Below, piece after piece: positions 1 to 11,680 of a DNA stretch of 64,000 bases. The notes under the pieces are model-generated. The model made no database searches, was not told where the DNA came from, and saw nothing but the letters and a program-made list of their open reading frames with translations. Origin of the DNA: Heracleum sosnowskyi (taxonomy: Eukaryota; Streptophyta; Magnoliopsida; Apiales; Apiaceae). The stretch spans positions 84,364,363-84,428,362 of the forward strand of contig CM061239.1 in NCBI GenBank assembly GCA_030848705.1, written 5' to 3'. The translations under genes were made by a program, and so were the position numbers. Position 1 is the first letter of the stretch; each line of letters opens with the position of its first letter.

Positions 1-3000
1 ACCAAAATAAGGTGTACGCTCTGATTCATGTATCCGGCATTTAATATGAGTTCCATCAATAGCTCCTATAGCATTCTGCAATTAATATGAATATATTTAC
101 AACAACAATTATATTTGTAATATTTGAAAAATAATGCACATGCACGAATAAACTTACTTTAAAATGTGGATAATATTGACTCTGTTGAGGTTTATGATAT
201 CCAGCTCCAGCATTATAATTTGGATCTGGAGTTATAAAATCCTTTGCCATCCTACAGATCGCTTCGAGAACAGAATGAAAATGTCGACTTATTGTCTCAC
301 CGGAATGATTGAACATTTCTTGCATTAAACGATTTCCTGTCCCATGAGCAACAGTCATTAGGAACATACCGACCTCCTCACAATTGGACATTCCACGCGT
401 GGAAATCAATCCATATTGTTCAACTAAAGTATGACATAATGACTAAAAGGCAACCTTGTTCATACGAAAATCTTGATAACAACGAGAATCGTTTCCTTCT
501 AATATTTCACGAATTAATCTTGATCCTGTGCGAATTGAAGTACGACATGGCTCTTTGTGGACAAATGTGTCATAGTAGTACACTAAAGTGTATGTAGCAG
601 CAGTACATACAACTTGCCAATCAAATAAATTTTCCGCACTTTCCTCCTCATTTTCTTCTTCCAATGTGTATGAAACTTTAGCAAAAGGATTAAATGCATT
701 CACAGACTGATCAATATAATTGTATGTATTAGAAGAATCGCCAAAATTATAGTTGGAAGACTGACCGACCTCGGTAAACTCTTCACCTACTTCTAAATTC
801 ACCGCAGAATATGTGTTAGCAGCTTTTGCCCTCTGACCGGTTGCAACAATGTCACCAAACAAGGTGTCATAATACTGCATATACAACGATAGGTCTTTGT
901 CTCTGAACTTCACATATTTTGGATTCTCCTGTATAAAGAAAGAAGTACAATAAGCATAAAGCAATATGCTTGTTCAGTAAACCAATCTGTAATTCTCTGA
1001 TAAGAGACTTTCTGAGAATCTTGTTAAACATATTACGAAAACAACAAAGAAAACCAGCAGAGCAACCAAAACTGTCAGTAAACCAATATGTCATTAAAGT
1101 TTATAACGAAAACTACGCAGAGTACAGAGTATGTCGTAGCAGCTGTAATGGTTTGGTGGTGCCAAAGAATCAACTCCTCCAGGAAATAAACCACAACAAC
1201 CATTTCAGCTGCAATGTATCTAACTATATGTGTTTATTATCAGATTTGTTGTTCAACATATTACTAACTAAACCACAGCAACCTGTATGCTATTTACTAC
1301 ATTTCTTCTAGTTTTTAATACTAACTAAATCTTTTAAGTTTGGTTTCCAGCACCTAATAGCTAGTATTACACTTGCCGGTGCCACTTTGGTTGCATCAGA
1401 AGAGAAACAAAAAGAAAAACATACTCCGAATAGGCTTTCCATAGAACAATTAAAGAAAGGATAACCAGGGACATTGTTTTGCTATTTCTTTTTGAAGTCT
1501 AAAAAACTAGACCAAGACATGTCCTAAATTACATTAGCTGCACACCACTAGTTATAGTTGTTTAATAGATCAGTTTTCAAGGGTGAACTTTTTGCAAGGA
1601 AGCCCTTTTTTTGAGCTTGATTTCAAATGTTATATCTGAGAATTCATCTCTTGTTTTCAAATTTTCAAATTTGGGTTTCTACTTTTTATACCTTCTTCTT
1701 TCTTCTGTACTTACCTTTATAAATCTTTGTGAATGTCTTCCTCTTGTGACCCTTTATAAATCTTTATTATTCACTAGTTGTTTATAAACCAACAAAGTTG
1801 TGTGACAAAGATAGACACATTCCCACCCAACATGCAGACAGTCTACTTTCCTTAGATATGCTAACTCTAACTTTTTTGTATGCTTCTGAATTTTGACCCT
1901 TCATTTTTACCACCCTCCTGCATCAGTATTAATGCATGTGAACCAATTTGTCCAACACTTATTAATTGTAACCGAATCATGTTTTGATCAAATTGTAAGG
2001 AGTGTTGGCATGTAGAGTTGCCACACTATAAGCCGGGTATATGAATGCATAAATGTTGTTCATACTTTAAGGTGTTAAGCAGCAGGAAACAGGGGTTCCA
2101 CACAAAAGAAGCAAGTTCAGGTGTTAATGCTGCCTCCTTATACTACCTTCAGACAGTAGTCAACTTTTCAATGAATCATTTTGTTACATATAGATTGGTT
2201 CTTCAAACTATTGAGGGTTAATGTTTTGTTTCTCTGTCATGTCATGTCTACAATCACTTGCGCAGGGCTAATGCAACCTAATGACAGTAATAATTTGGAT
2301 ACATAAAAGAGTAAAAGCATACATAAATATTCGATAAGTCAATCTAATCCAAAAACAACAAAGGAAACCAGCAGAGCAACCATGACACAAGATTAATTCA
2401 CAAATAATTAATTTAATCCACCAAGAAGAAATAAATAACAGATGAATTACAATAAGAAAAGTCAATTAGATCTCAACTGAAACATTAGAAAACAACAATT
2501 AAAGCAGCAGCTATACATAGAAAACAACACAAAGATCTGAATACATAGATAAAAAGGGCAAACAAAACTTGTAAAAAAGTACCAGAAGAATGAGAAAATT
2601 ACGGTAGAAGGAGAAAAATTTCAACGTCGACTGCAATGCTAGGGCTAATGAAAATATCAACACATAAAAGATATGGCCAGTGCAGAAAAAATTTCCAAAC
2701 TATTAATAATTCTTATGATATCTTCAGACAATTTCCAAGCTATTTATTCTTATGATATCTTCAGACCCCCAACCACATAACAATTTTCAAACACATACAT
2801 ACCTTCAAACCTCCAACCACATAACACCAATATTCAAAAAATTGTAATGCTAACAATACGCATATATAATACCTGTGTTTTGTGTAACCACCATACAGGA
2901 GACGCCTCGATTGTCTTGGTATTCTCGTTCCATCCCAACCCACTTTCTCCGAACTTCAATTTTTTAAAAAGCTGGTAATCCGGTTTCATCGCCTCCCAAT

Positions 3001-3199
3001 GATTTTTAAATTGTCTCATCGTCCACGGGACATTCTTTTGCCTCACAAATTCCGTGTGAACTGCAACCCAACCTTCCTTATTCAAAGTTGTCCCTACTTT
3101 GTTGCCCTTGATAACTTCACCAGCACATAATTCAACAAAGAGTTTATGTAATTCATCTGTCCACTTAGCATTAGGGGTCACCGGTGGGGTTGCCGCCAT
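1..3199 (-). pseudogene. Fused Myb/SANT + HARBI1-like transposase gene, one nonsense codon
   Basis: Three exons fit on the minus strand: 3199-2873, 928-158 and 75 to the window edge. All junctions are phase 0 (CAG|GT ... CAG|GAG; AAA|GTAAGT ... GCAG|AAT). Exon 1 (109 codons, ATG at 3199) is a Myb/SANT-like domain with the Trp-rich spacing W-T-x-E and N-H-W. Exon 2 continues with the usual post-Myb segment (E-N-P-K-Y, LFGDIVATG) and runs straight into the start of a HARBI1-like nuclease (F-R-M-N-K). After one in-frame TAG at 443-445 it continues (SRHFHSVLEAI). Exon 3 carries the first catalytic Asp in AIDGTH; later catalytic residues lie off the window. PIF/Harbinger elements usually encode the Myb-like protein and the transposase as separate ORFs, so the single reading frame is unusual. 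The TAG makes this copy probably inactive unless it is read through or spliced out. Confidence 0.75.
1038..2382 (+). repeat. 31-bp direct repeat pair inside the Harbinger gene intron
   Basis: Near-identical segments lie at about 1038-1068 and 2352-2382 (shared core ACCAGCAGAGCAACCA), 1.3 kb apart in the 1.94-kb intron (929-2872). The rest of the intron is AT-rich and I see no gene in it; the open frames there have no recognisable protein. Confidence 0.6.
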
Positions 3200-3547
3200 T
3201 ACGAACAGAAATTGAAGAACAGGCAGAACAAAAAAGAAACAAGCAGAACAAAAAAGAAAAGTGAATGAGAAGAGGGCAGAAAAGGGGTTAGAAATTAAAG
3301 GCTCGTAGTTGAAGAAAGTAATGAGGAAACTAAAGAATTGAATTCTCACAGTTGAAGGAAGTAAATGAAAAGAAAGAAAAGTAATTGAAGAGGAAAGGGG
3401 AAATGAAGAATAACGATAATTAAGTTGGGTTTATTTGAGAAATGTTAGCCTCAGATAACATTCAGCTTATGCATAATAAACCGTGATAAGTAGGTTTTTC
3501 TTATTTGTCCAAACATATCCCATAAGCCAAAGTGGGCTTTTAAGCCC

Positions 3548-3580
3548 AAAACAGTTCCAACTTTGAGTTGCCAAACATGC
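3548..3580 (-). repeat. Probable right terminal inverted repeat of the Harbinger element
   Basis: Reading inward on the minus strand, the end begins GTGCATGTTTGGCAACT and is followed by a self-complementary GGGCTTAAAAGCCC. The TGTTTGG core is typical of PIF/Harbinger and Tourist ends. The partner repeat is off the left edge, so this is inference from motif alone. Confidence 0.45.
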
Positions 3581-3873
3581 ACATTGTATTCTTGTTGAGT
3601 GAGTTGTAGAGCTGCAAGTGAGCTGAGGTAAGCTGCAAGCGTAGAAAATACGAGCTAGAATTAAAAAGCCTACTCAGTTAAATTTCGGTTTGAAATAGGT
3701 AGCTAAGCTCTTTAAGTAGCAGCTAATTTTTTGGACTAATCTTCGGCAGCTGATCTCGTAACCGGGTCAAAGATATATTTTAATATTCACTCCGTCTATA
3801 ATTAGTTGTCATGTTTTAACTTTCAACTTTCAGTGGTCAAATTGATCGATCCTGGACTAAAGATTAAAAATTA

Positions 3874-4124
3874 CTCCTCTGTCTCATCCATTGTTTTACA
3901 CTTTATGTCCGTGTCAATTCTTTGCATTCCAATTTTTTTCAAAAATAGTAAAGTTTTATAATATAAAAATTAACTATACCCACTACTTTCCTTCACTATA
4001 CACACTTTATACATTAAATATTGATCGGTCTCACCACTTTACTTATTTTTCTTCATTTTCACCACTAATCTATATTTTTTCTTAACTTCCGTGGCCAAAC
4101 TCAACGTAAAGAATTGGGAGGGAG
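3874..4124. mobile_element. Stowaway-like MITE, about 251 bp
   Basis: The element starts CTCCTCTGTCTCATCC and ends with GGGAGGGAG, whose complement is CTCCCTCCC. It is flanked by TA on both sides (3872-3873 and 4125-4126), as expected for Tc1/mariner Stowaway MITEs. Inner parts of the terminal repeats are degenerate. Just upstream, from about 3789, a second start (CTCCGTCTATAATTAG) without a matching end looks like the truncated half of another copy. The rest of 3581-4352 is anonymous AT-rich sequence. Confidence 0.6.
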
Positions 4125-4352
4125 TACCTATTAATTCTCTTAAAAAACTGAAAATTACATTTTAAAATAGACGAAATGCACTTTTTGATGATTTATGTTT
4201 TCATTTTTTTCGATTGCAGAATAAATATAAAATTCAATGAAATTATCATCAATTTAATTATTAAAAAATAAAATAATTAATTAGGTACAAAGAAGTAACA
4301 ACAAAAATAAATATAAATTGAAGTTTCACTCAAAATTAATTATTTTGGAAAA

Positions 4353-4721
4353 GGGTTAATTATCTTGTTGGTCACTAAAGTGGGCTTAAATTATCAAGTT
4401 GGTCACCAAACTGAAAACGGTCTCAAACAGGTCACTAAAGTCAGCTACATGCACATTCTATTATATAACTTACTTTTTTCAATACGGAAAACACTAATAT
4501 TATTGCTAATTTCTTCGATTTTTATGGTCTGAAATGGGTATGTTATCCTACCATGTAAATATCACATTAAATATTTTTTAATACATCATCATTTTTCGTC
4601 TAAAAAAACTATTTATTTAACATAATGTACCTTGTAACCGACTTTAGTAACCACCATTTTTAATTTGATGATCAACTTGATATTTTATGTCCAATTTAAT
4701 GATTAACAATATAATTAACCC
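4353..4721. mobile_element. Mutator-like MITE with long terminal inverted repeats, 369 bp
   Basis: The two ends, each beginning GGGTTAATTAT, are imperfect inverted repeats over about 95 bp, including the paired blocks TCAAGTTGGTC / TCAAGTTGATC and ACTAAAGTCAG / ACTAAAGTCGG. Flanks TTTTGGAAAA (4343-4352) and TTTTGAAAAA (4722-4731) look like a slightly decayed 9-10 bp target duplication, the size made by Mutator-like transposases. No coding capacity is present. The remaining 4732-5521 is AT-rich intergenic DNA with nothing recognisable. Confidence 0.7.
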
Positions 4722-5521
4722 TTTTGAAAAAAGGGGTACTTCTGTTACAAAGACATGTACCGTTGAAGTTCAATGAGCAAGGTGAATTGGTTTGGTTTAG
4801 GAAAAAAGAGTCAGACTTATGAGGTTTGACCAGGGCACAAGCTCCAATAATAAGCGACCTCACTCTCAATCTTCCCCACCCGATTTGTATTCCAGATTAA
4901 ATATAAAAGTTTAGCTTCCCAGTTAAAAATATATCTTTTAAAATAATAAATTAAAAATTTTAATTTTGACTTGAATTATTTTAAAATTCAGATTCTGTTA
5001 CTAAAGAACTATAACCTATAAATCTCCTTCGTGTAACCACTTTTATATACATAGTTTAATATTTAGAATTTACTAACAAGTTTTTCTATCACAATATAAT
5101 TTATCAAAATATTATGCTGTATGCACATGAAATATAGTCAATTAATGAATATTTAACTGAAAATCAATTATAATATTTAATTACATTAAACTTTTTAAGT
5201 ACAATACATATGTTTTTTTTAATAAAAAGTAATGGTAGGTACCTCAAATTTATTTTCAAAATAACATGACAAGATACATGGTGTATTTTAATTCATAAAC
5301 ACATATTTATAAATACGAAACTTTATATTATTATTAAGAATGTTATCAAACATGATACATAGATATTTGATAATAATTTTGATGTCTCTAACATTATTCA
5401 AGATAAAACAGAAAACATACAGTAAGTGACATGTGCATCGATATTGGTGCGCCACACATTAAGAGTTAAGCCCATCTGAAACAACTCCATCCATCTCCAC
5501 CAGACCAAACTAGCATCGACA

Positions 5522-6085
5522 ATGGCAGACTACGAAACAATGACAACACACTCACACACCCACCACCCCATCTCCAAAGACTCCCTTCTCCAAGCCATCA
5601 ACACGATAATCCAACTCCACTTCGAAAAAACCTTGGAAAAAAAACACTCCGTAGATCTCCAAAAAAAACAACTCCACTCTCACTTCCAGCTCTTCTTCCT
5701 CTTCCTGGCCTTAATCTTTGCTTCCCTTGTACAATCCACACGCCTGCATTGTCGCCACGTGTGGATCCCCATTGGTTTGATCTCATTGTCTCATCTTATT
5801 TTTTATGTTGCAGTTGCGCAGACACTTAGGTGTATTAATGGGTTCAAGTATCAGCGGAGATGTCATAAGTTGACTTTAGGACTTGCCACTGAGAGGTTAA
5901 GGCAAGTTAAAATGCGAGGTGATGGAAATGAGGATGTTGCCGGGGACGAGTTCGAGATTCATTATCAAGAACCGCCTGAGACTTATTTTGGCAAGTTCAA
6001 GAGGAATTGGGCTTTGTATTTTGGGTTTTTGATTTTGATTTATGGATTTATGGTTTCTTCTTCTGTTGTAATTCTTTGTTTTTGA
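5522..6085 (+). CDS. Three-pass membrane protein of unknown function, 187 aa
   Basis: A single-exon ORF of 187 codons starts at the first ATG, after a C/A-rich leader. I do not recognise the family. The N-terminus is His/Thr-rich (residues 1-20), followed by a Lys-rich stretch (35-52). Three hydrophobic segments follow at about 55-72, 80-101 and 163-186, the last ending at the C-terminus. Between segments 2 and 3 lies a basic stretch (K-Y-Q-R-R-C-H-K) and then an acidic one (G-D-G-N-E-D-V-A-G-D-E), probably a loop on one face of the membrane. Codon use looks coding throughout, and the leader and 3' region are free of transposon signatures, so this is probably a real plant gene. Its membrane, topology and function are unknown. 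The downstream in-frame extension around 6007-6429 is in another frame and looks like chance. Confidence 0.65.
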   Translation: MADYETMTTHSHTHHPISKDSLLQAINTIIQLHFEKTLEKKHSVDLQKKQLHSHFQLFFLFLALIFASLVQSTRLHCRHVWIPIGLISLSHLIFYVAVAQTLRCINGFKYQRRCHKLTLGLATERLRQVKMRGDGNEDVAGDEFEIHYQEPPETYFGKFKRNWALYFGFLILIYGFMVSSSVVILCF

Positions 6086-8954
6086 ATCGCTATTCTGATT
6101 CCAGATTTGGTTCGTCTTTTTTGTTTTTTGTTTTTAGTTTATTGCATCTTTTTACCTATCTTGTTTTACTTTTAAAGGATTTGTGTTGCAATGTTTTTCT
6201 TTGTTTCATACACACCAATGCTACCCTTTTCGACACCTGCCTTTTCTATCGATTTTGCTGGGACAATCTTAAATCACACTTGTTAATAGCATTGGCGGAG
6301 CAACGACCCAAAGTATACGGGGATACTATAATTTTTTTAACAAAATCAATCTTGAAAATACAAGCAATTTTTGCCTGGTTTTTACAAAATGCATTCCGAA
6401 ACATCTTTTTTTCTAACTGTTGCAGCTAATAACAGAGGAAGGAAGATAAAAACATAAAAATATATAAAAAAATAATATGTTAGAAGTGATATACGATATA
6501 ACACAAAACAATTAGAGACACCTATTATAAATACTAGGGAATTGGTCCGTGCTAAGCACGGATAAAATATTTTGAATTTATTTAATAGTATTTTATAATA
6601 TTATATTTATATATTATTTAATTAAATTTTCTATTTATATTATATAAAAGCTAAATGATACTTAAAATTAAATAAAATACATAGGTTTTATTTTGTTGCC
6701 AAAATACGAAAATATCTCGAATATAAAATCATATAATAATTATAGACTAACTATCAATTAAGTATTACAAAAATTTATATAATAAAAAATAAAAATAGTA
6801 TTTAGATGAACAAATAATAGTAATTAATAATATAGATATACTTGTAAAATTTATAATAATTTTTGGATACATGAAATAAAATTAAGGTATATTTTATATA
6901 GCTAAAATATTTTTTTTACACACATGTAATTGTTTTAAAAAATTATACAAAATCATTTTATCATCAAAGTAAAACATAGATAAAACTTGTATTCTGTAAA
7001 TCAAAATTGACAATATCTACAATTTTAAATAAGAAATTGTGAAAGATTAAAAAAAAGTACACAAATTTGAAGAATAAAATTTAAATACATATGCAGAAAA
7101 TTGAATATTTTTCGCAACGCGTCCGATTCAGATTGAATTCATCCCAATAATTCAAGGAAAAAATACGAAACGGGAAACATGGATGACTTTATAAAATTTT
7201 CGGACTAACAGTATGATTTAGTGCTAATATAGTCCAATAAATACTTCTAATCTATCTATGTATTCAATATTAATAATATATTGTAAAATAAACATTTTGA
7301 CCAAAATTTTCAGTGAAAGGTTTCTCGGTGTCGCCTAACGACGACACATCGCAATTCGAACAATAGACAATTAAAAACTCAACAAAAAAGAAAATAAAAT
7401 AATTAAATATCTAGGATGTAAAATTACTATATGTGGAACAATATCATCCAATAAAAAATTGTACATATATCTATTTAAGATCAATTAATTTATTTTTAAT
7501 CATATATTGCATAAATAAATAAAAGTGTACCATATAATTAACATATTAAAATTTTAACATCTAAAAGAGGCATAAACTACTAAGAGAAATAGAACAGTAA
7601 AATTACAAATATCATATGTTAATAAAAGAAAATATAATTATAAACAAAATTTATTGAATTAAAACATGATTTCTTTGACGAACTGAATTCTACGGATTTT
7701 TCAAACGTTTGTGATCAAGTGGTACAACAAATATGATTTTTGAAACACGCTGTCATTGATACACATGTAAATTAGTTAGCAAATAACGATTCAATTTCTT
7801 AAAATATGCAAACAAATTCATGGAAATAGAAACTGAAAAAATTCATTATGAGTAACTACAAAGAAAAACATAACTAATGGAAAAGAAGAAATTTTAAATA
7901 CAAAGCAAAATAAACTAAACACATCAAACATATATAAATACATGTAAATACATGTAAATAAACTAATCATTTATTATTAAAAATTCACTTACATGTAAAT
8001 ACATGTAAATATACAAAGCAAAATAAACTAATGATGATCCTAAGATTAACCTTAGGATATTTTTCATAAGGTCACATAAAATACATGTAAATGAGCACAT
8101 CTAATCATTTATTATTAAAAATTCACTTACCATATATTTCACTTATATATAAATTAGGTATGTAAGTAATTAGGTAGTCAATATAATACACTAAGATAAT
8201 CACTAACTTAGAAAATTCTCCATAAGTTCTACCTTAGGGTCCTTTTTCTATTAATATAAAGATACATTATATTAACATTAACTATTAGTTGATTCTTTTG
8301 AGAAAATCGAGTCCATGGAACGATCTCTTCCTATCAAGAATTTTAATATATAAGATTTGAGATTCACCTGCAGTTGGTTTAACCATCATTTTCAAAATAA
8401 AATAACTAATATTATCAGCAAATTTAAGTAAACATCAAGATATTCGACAAAGGTGAACAAATACATTACGTAAATCAATGACACATTACATTAACATAAA
8501 AAATACCTTGGTTTTTTTTGTCCACTTTGAATTCATGAATACCACGACCTCTTCTGTTCAAGAACTCAAGTCTATAAGATTTGGGATTCACTTGCAATTA
8601 CCAAACAACAAAATCAACGTAAGTAACAATCCATTGTAGTGTATAGTTGTCATTGAAAAAATGGTTCTGACTTTTAATTCTACACAATTTAAACAAATAT
8701 TAGTGTCATATATAAGTAAGCAACAAAAATATAAAACGCATACATATACACAACCTATATAATCAACACAAATATTAACAAAACGAAATAGAAAGACAAT
8801 AGACAAAGAATAATAGAGAAAATGAAAAACAATGAGAGGAAAAGAATAAAGAGAAATGAGACATTATGAATGGTGGATATCAATGTTTTATAATCAAGAA
8901 ATACTTGGTAATCAATTATGGATTTGAATTTTGAAAATAGGTAACAAAAATTAT

Positions 8955-8956
<2 letters not shown>

Positions 8957-8988
<32 letters not shown>
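8957..8988. repeat. (AT)n microsatellite
   Basis: Sixteen uninterrupted AT dinucleotides within the AT-rich interval. Confidence 0.9.
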
Positions 8989-8992
<4 letters not shown>

Positions 8993-9574
8993 ATGTAATT
9001 ATTTAATGCTTCCACTGATTAAGGAATTCAAATAGATATCAAATTATTGATTTGATATATTGCCAATTTTATGTCCTTAATTGGTGGGTAATTATAGCTA
9101 TATTAAATTGTGTAAATGATGACATAATAAGTATAAGCGGGATTATAGTTGTGTGAAAGATATTTAGGAATAGAATAAGATATCTGTTAATTAATGATGA
9201 TGATGTAAGATGACATAATATTTTTGAATTGAGAAATTACCAACATAGACATAAGATATACGAAGAGAATAAAATTTTAAGGGTATTTTGTGGAATTTTC
9301 CAAATCTTTCACTAGCAACTATTAAGAATATAATAGATAATAGATAATAGACTAGCCGATAACCTGTGTCAAACATGAGCCTATTCATGAACTGATTAAA
9401 ATATTAATATTGATAAATTATTAATAAATATTGTTGAAAGAATATACTTGTAGAGAATTGAATGATAAAAATATATAATAAATGTATAATATTTAATTAT
9501 ATAATTATAAATAATTGAACCCTTGATTAAACTAATGAAATTAAAGAAAACAAGCTAATGAAATGAAAGTAAAT

Positions 9575-9784
9575 AAATAAATCTTGTATAATTACGTAGT
9601 TGTACTTTGATAATTTAGTACCGCGCGTTAAACTAAACAAATAAATCTTGTATAATTATGTAGTTGTAAGGAATCGAATCATGGATGAAGCTAAAGAATT
9701 TAAAGAAAATAAATCTTGTATAACGGAGGAATCGAACCCGGGGTTTAGTGATAACCAAATTTGGTATTTTGGTACTTTAGTACC
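9575..9784 (+). repeat. Short tandem-like duplications with ACCGCGCG motif
   Basis: The segment AATAAATCTTGTATAATTA occurs at about 9575 and 9639, with a shortened third copy at about 9708. Copies are separated by about 64-70 bp. GTACCGCGCG follows the first copy and recurs at about 9780. Two GGAATCGAA segments also recur (about 9669 and 9729). The arrangement looks like local duplication at the edge of an element. Confidence 0.6.
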
Positions 9785-9851
9785 GCGCGTCATTTACACA
9801 TTATTTTTATTATTAATAAAAAGTATAGATATGTGAGACCCATTAAAAATA

Positions 9852-10097
9852 CTCCCCCGTTTCAAAATAGTAGTCCTGTTTTGACTTTGGATGATCAAAT
9901 TGACCAAATTTTGACCACAAATTACAAATGATTAATTTACAATTCTTAAAAACTTCAAAATACATTTGAAAGTATATTGTGTATACTTTTCAATGATATA
10001 AGTTTCTTAATTTTTTTAATTATACATTTTATGTAAATTTTAGTCAAAATTTAGTCAATTTGAAATCAAAACAGAACTACTATTTTGAAACGGGGAG
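9852..10097. mobile_element. Stowaway-like MITE, 246 bp, well preserved
   Basis: Ends are CTCCCCCGTTTCAAAATAG and, on the other strand, CTCCCCGTTTCAAAATAG. The inverted similarity continues for about 60 bp (TAGTAGTCCTGTTTTGA against TAGTAGTTCTGTTTTGA). TA flanks both sides (9850-9851 and 10098-10099). There is no coding sequence. This is a non-autonomous mariner-type element. Confidence 0.85.
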
Positions 10098-10841
10098 TAA
10101 TTTTTTTTTTAAGAAAGTTCACGGGGGTACGTACGTGTCCCTCGATGGCCTAACGTGCCACCGCCACCGGTTGATAGCATAAAAAATCGAATAATGGAAT
10201 TAATCGGTCAGGCAATACTTGTCTACGCCTTAAACTTTTTGTGAGTCACATGTACAACTTGTTAGTAAGTGTAAAAATCTATTACCAATTTCAGTGTCTT
10301 TAGGATTACAATGCAGTAGTAGTCTTTAGGAAAAGCGTTTAAGTATTAGGCTGCCACTGCAACTCCGTTTCGTTTACTTCAAGTCATTCACTGAGTAGAC
10401 ATCCAATTTTAGGATGAATGCATAAGAGAAAAATTGTTACTGACACCAAAAACTGCTCTGCTTTTGTATAACTCTGCATTACAATAAATATATTAATGTG
10501 TCAATCTTTATTGATTACTCAAGTATGACTAGTAATATGTTACTTTTCTCCTACTACTGGATATTATACATGGCCTGTTTGTTTTACAAATAACAACAGT
10601 ACTTCAGTAACAAAAATTTACTTCAGTACTTCAGAAACATCTTGCAGATGAGTTGAAACATTAAGGTAAATATATTACCTTAAACTAAATTTCAGTACAA
10701 AACATGTTCTTAATTGTATGATCAATCTATTGTCCTTACGAAAAGGATGAATCTGTGCTCTGCTAAAAACATATGTGCGTGTTTCTTACGTGTTTGTGTT
10801 GGAGTATGACTTATAAAATGGTGCTTTTCTCTTACTTGCCA
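10098..10841. other. Intergenic DNA upstream of the citrate-binding-like gene
   Basis: No gene or repeat was recognised. The region presumably contains the distal promoter of the gene starting at 10916. Confidence 0.4.
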
Positions 10842-10850
10842 CTATATAAT
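10842..10850 (+). promoter_or_regulatory. Probable TATA box of the citrate-binding-like gene
   Basis: CTATATAAT lies 66-74 bp upstream of the ATG at 10916, a plausible plant core-promoter distance once a short leader is allowed for. Confidence 0.5.
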
Positions 10851-10915
10851 GAACCTTCTTAAGTAGTTAATTATAGTATCATCTAATTGTGAGCTCTAAA
10901 TTACTAATACTAGAC

Positions 10916-11680
10916 ATGAATTTTCAACTTCTTGTTTCCTTTTGCCTTATTTTGCTCCTTGTAGACCACATCGTGGCTGTTGATCCAACTGCTGGATTTA
11001 CCTCTCTACCACTAGACGAGTCGAATTTTGACATCCAAAGGCCTTACAATGTTCCGGCAGATCAACGATACAGCTATGTTAATGGAGTTCACAAGATGTG
11101 GGTCTACAAAACTGATAAACCTCATTCCCCTGACAGCCATACTAATCCACGTACTGAAATCCGCATCCAGGTGATACACTTCGATTAATTTTAGAATCTA
11201 TGTCTAAGCAGTGTTTTCAACTACCCCTGCCCTTAAGAAGACAAATACACCCTTATTACTACTACTTGTAAGCTAATTTTACATCTCTTTCTTCAGGGTT
11301 ACGATTTTTCTTCTGGAGTCTGGCAATTCGAAGCACAAGGATATGTGCCAAAAGGAACAAGTGGTGCATGTATCATGCAAATCTTTGGCGGGAGCCCTCA
11401 TGCAACAACACTGATGCTTAGAACATACAAAGGCTCACTTTCGTATTACCGGAATCCAACCCTCGTCCATAACATATACAGCAGATGGTTTCGACTAAAC
11501 GCAATATACGACGTTGATGCAAACAAAGTGCAAGTTTACATCAACGGGGATCTCAAGTTTGAAACAACAGGCCGAGGAGGAGATTCACATTTCTTCAAAT
11601 GTGGAGTGTACGCACAAGATGATGATTCTGATTATCTAGAGTCTCGTTGGAAGAACATCAAAATTTTTAAGAAAAACTGA
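10916..11680 (+). CDS. Citrate-binding protein-like secreted protein (alginate-lyase-2 / PL fold), two exons
   Basis: Exon 1 is 10916-11170 (85 codons, CAG|GTGATA donor) and exon 2 is 11297-11680 (acceptor TTCAG|GGT). The phase-0 join gives 212 aa. The first ATG in frame is 10916; the frame extends upstream only through a GTG. Residues 1-20 are a clear signal peptide (hydrophobic core LLVSFCLILLLV). The mature start (VDPTAGFTSLPL), YNVPADQRYSY, the LWVY-like MWVYKTDKPH and NPRTEIRI match, from memory, the family of Hevea brasiliensis citrate-binding protein and its plant relatives, which adopt a beta-jelly-roll related to alginate lyases. Exon 2 supplies G-x-C-I-M-Q-I-F-G-G, W-F-R-L-N and V-Y-I-N-G, strands typical of that fold. 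The length is close to that of family members I know. Binding of citrate, or lyase activity, is not demonstrable from sequence. The protein is probably secreted or vacuolar. I see no frame break. Confidence 0.85.

Larger units (their letters stand above)
1..3580 (-). mobile_element. PIF/Harbinger DNA transposon, right-hand part
   Basis: A minus-strand gene with a Myb/SANT-like DNA-binding exon and a HARBI1-type DDE nuclease marks this as PIF/Harbinger. The left end lies outside the window. The right end is placed near 3580, where the sequence read on the minus strand begins GTGCATGTTTGGCAACT, which resembles the TGTTTGG-type ends of plant Harbinger elements. The left terminal repeat is not in the window, so the boundary and the expected 3-bp TSD cannot be confirmed. 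The 390 bp between the gene start (3199) and the presumed end are purine-rich on the plus strand and hold no other gene. Confidence 0.75.
6086..9835. other. Long AT-rich interval, no gene; possible decayed non-autonomous transposon(s)
   Basis: No convincing coding sequence is seen. A palindrome CCGTGCTAAGCACGG lies at 6547-6561 right after ACTAGGGAATTGGT. At the right side, GGTACTTTAGTACC followed by GCGCG (around 9770-9790) precedes an AT-rich tail. Such hairpin-bearing ends recall plant Helitron-like or other non-autonomous elements, but no defined 5'-TC/3'-CTRR pair or TSD could be fixed. Internal duplicates include a 30-bp segment (TCATTTATTATTAAAAATTC core) at about 7965 and 8107, and several ACATGTAAAT repeats around 7935-8090. 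Confidence 0.35.

Noticed and set aside
970..1311. 113-codon plus-strand ORF in the Harbinger intron
   Set aside because: No recognisable domain, overlaps the intron and the repeat segment, composition like non-coding AT-rich DNA.
6007..6429. 140-codon plus-strand ORF overlapping the end of the membrane-protein gene
   Set aside because: Different frame from the real gene; Phe/Leu-rich translation of T-rich 3' sequence.
9727..9742. tRNA-like B box (GGTTCGATTCC on the minus strand), possible SINE or tRNA
   Set aside because: No matching A box, cloverleaf or A-rich tail at the right distance.
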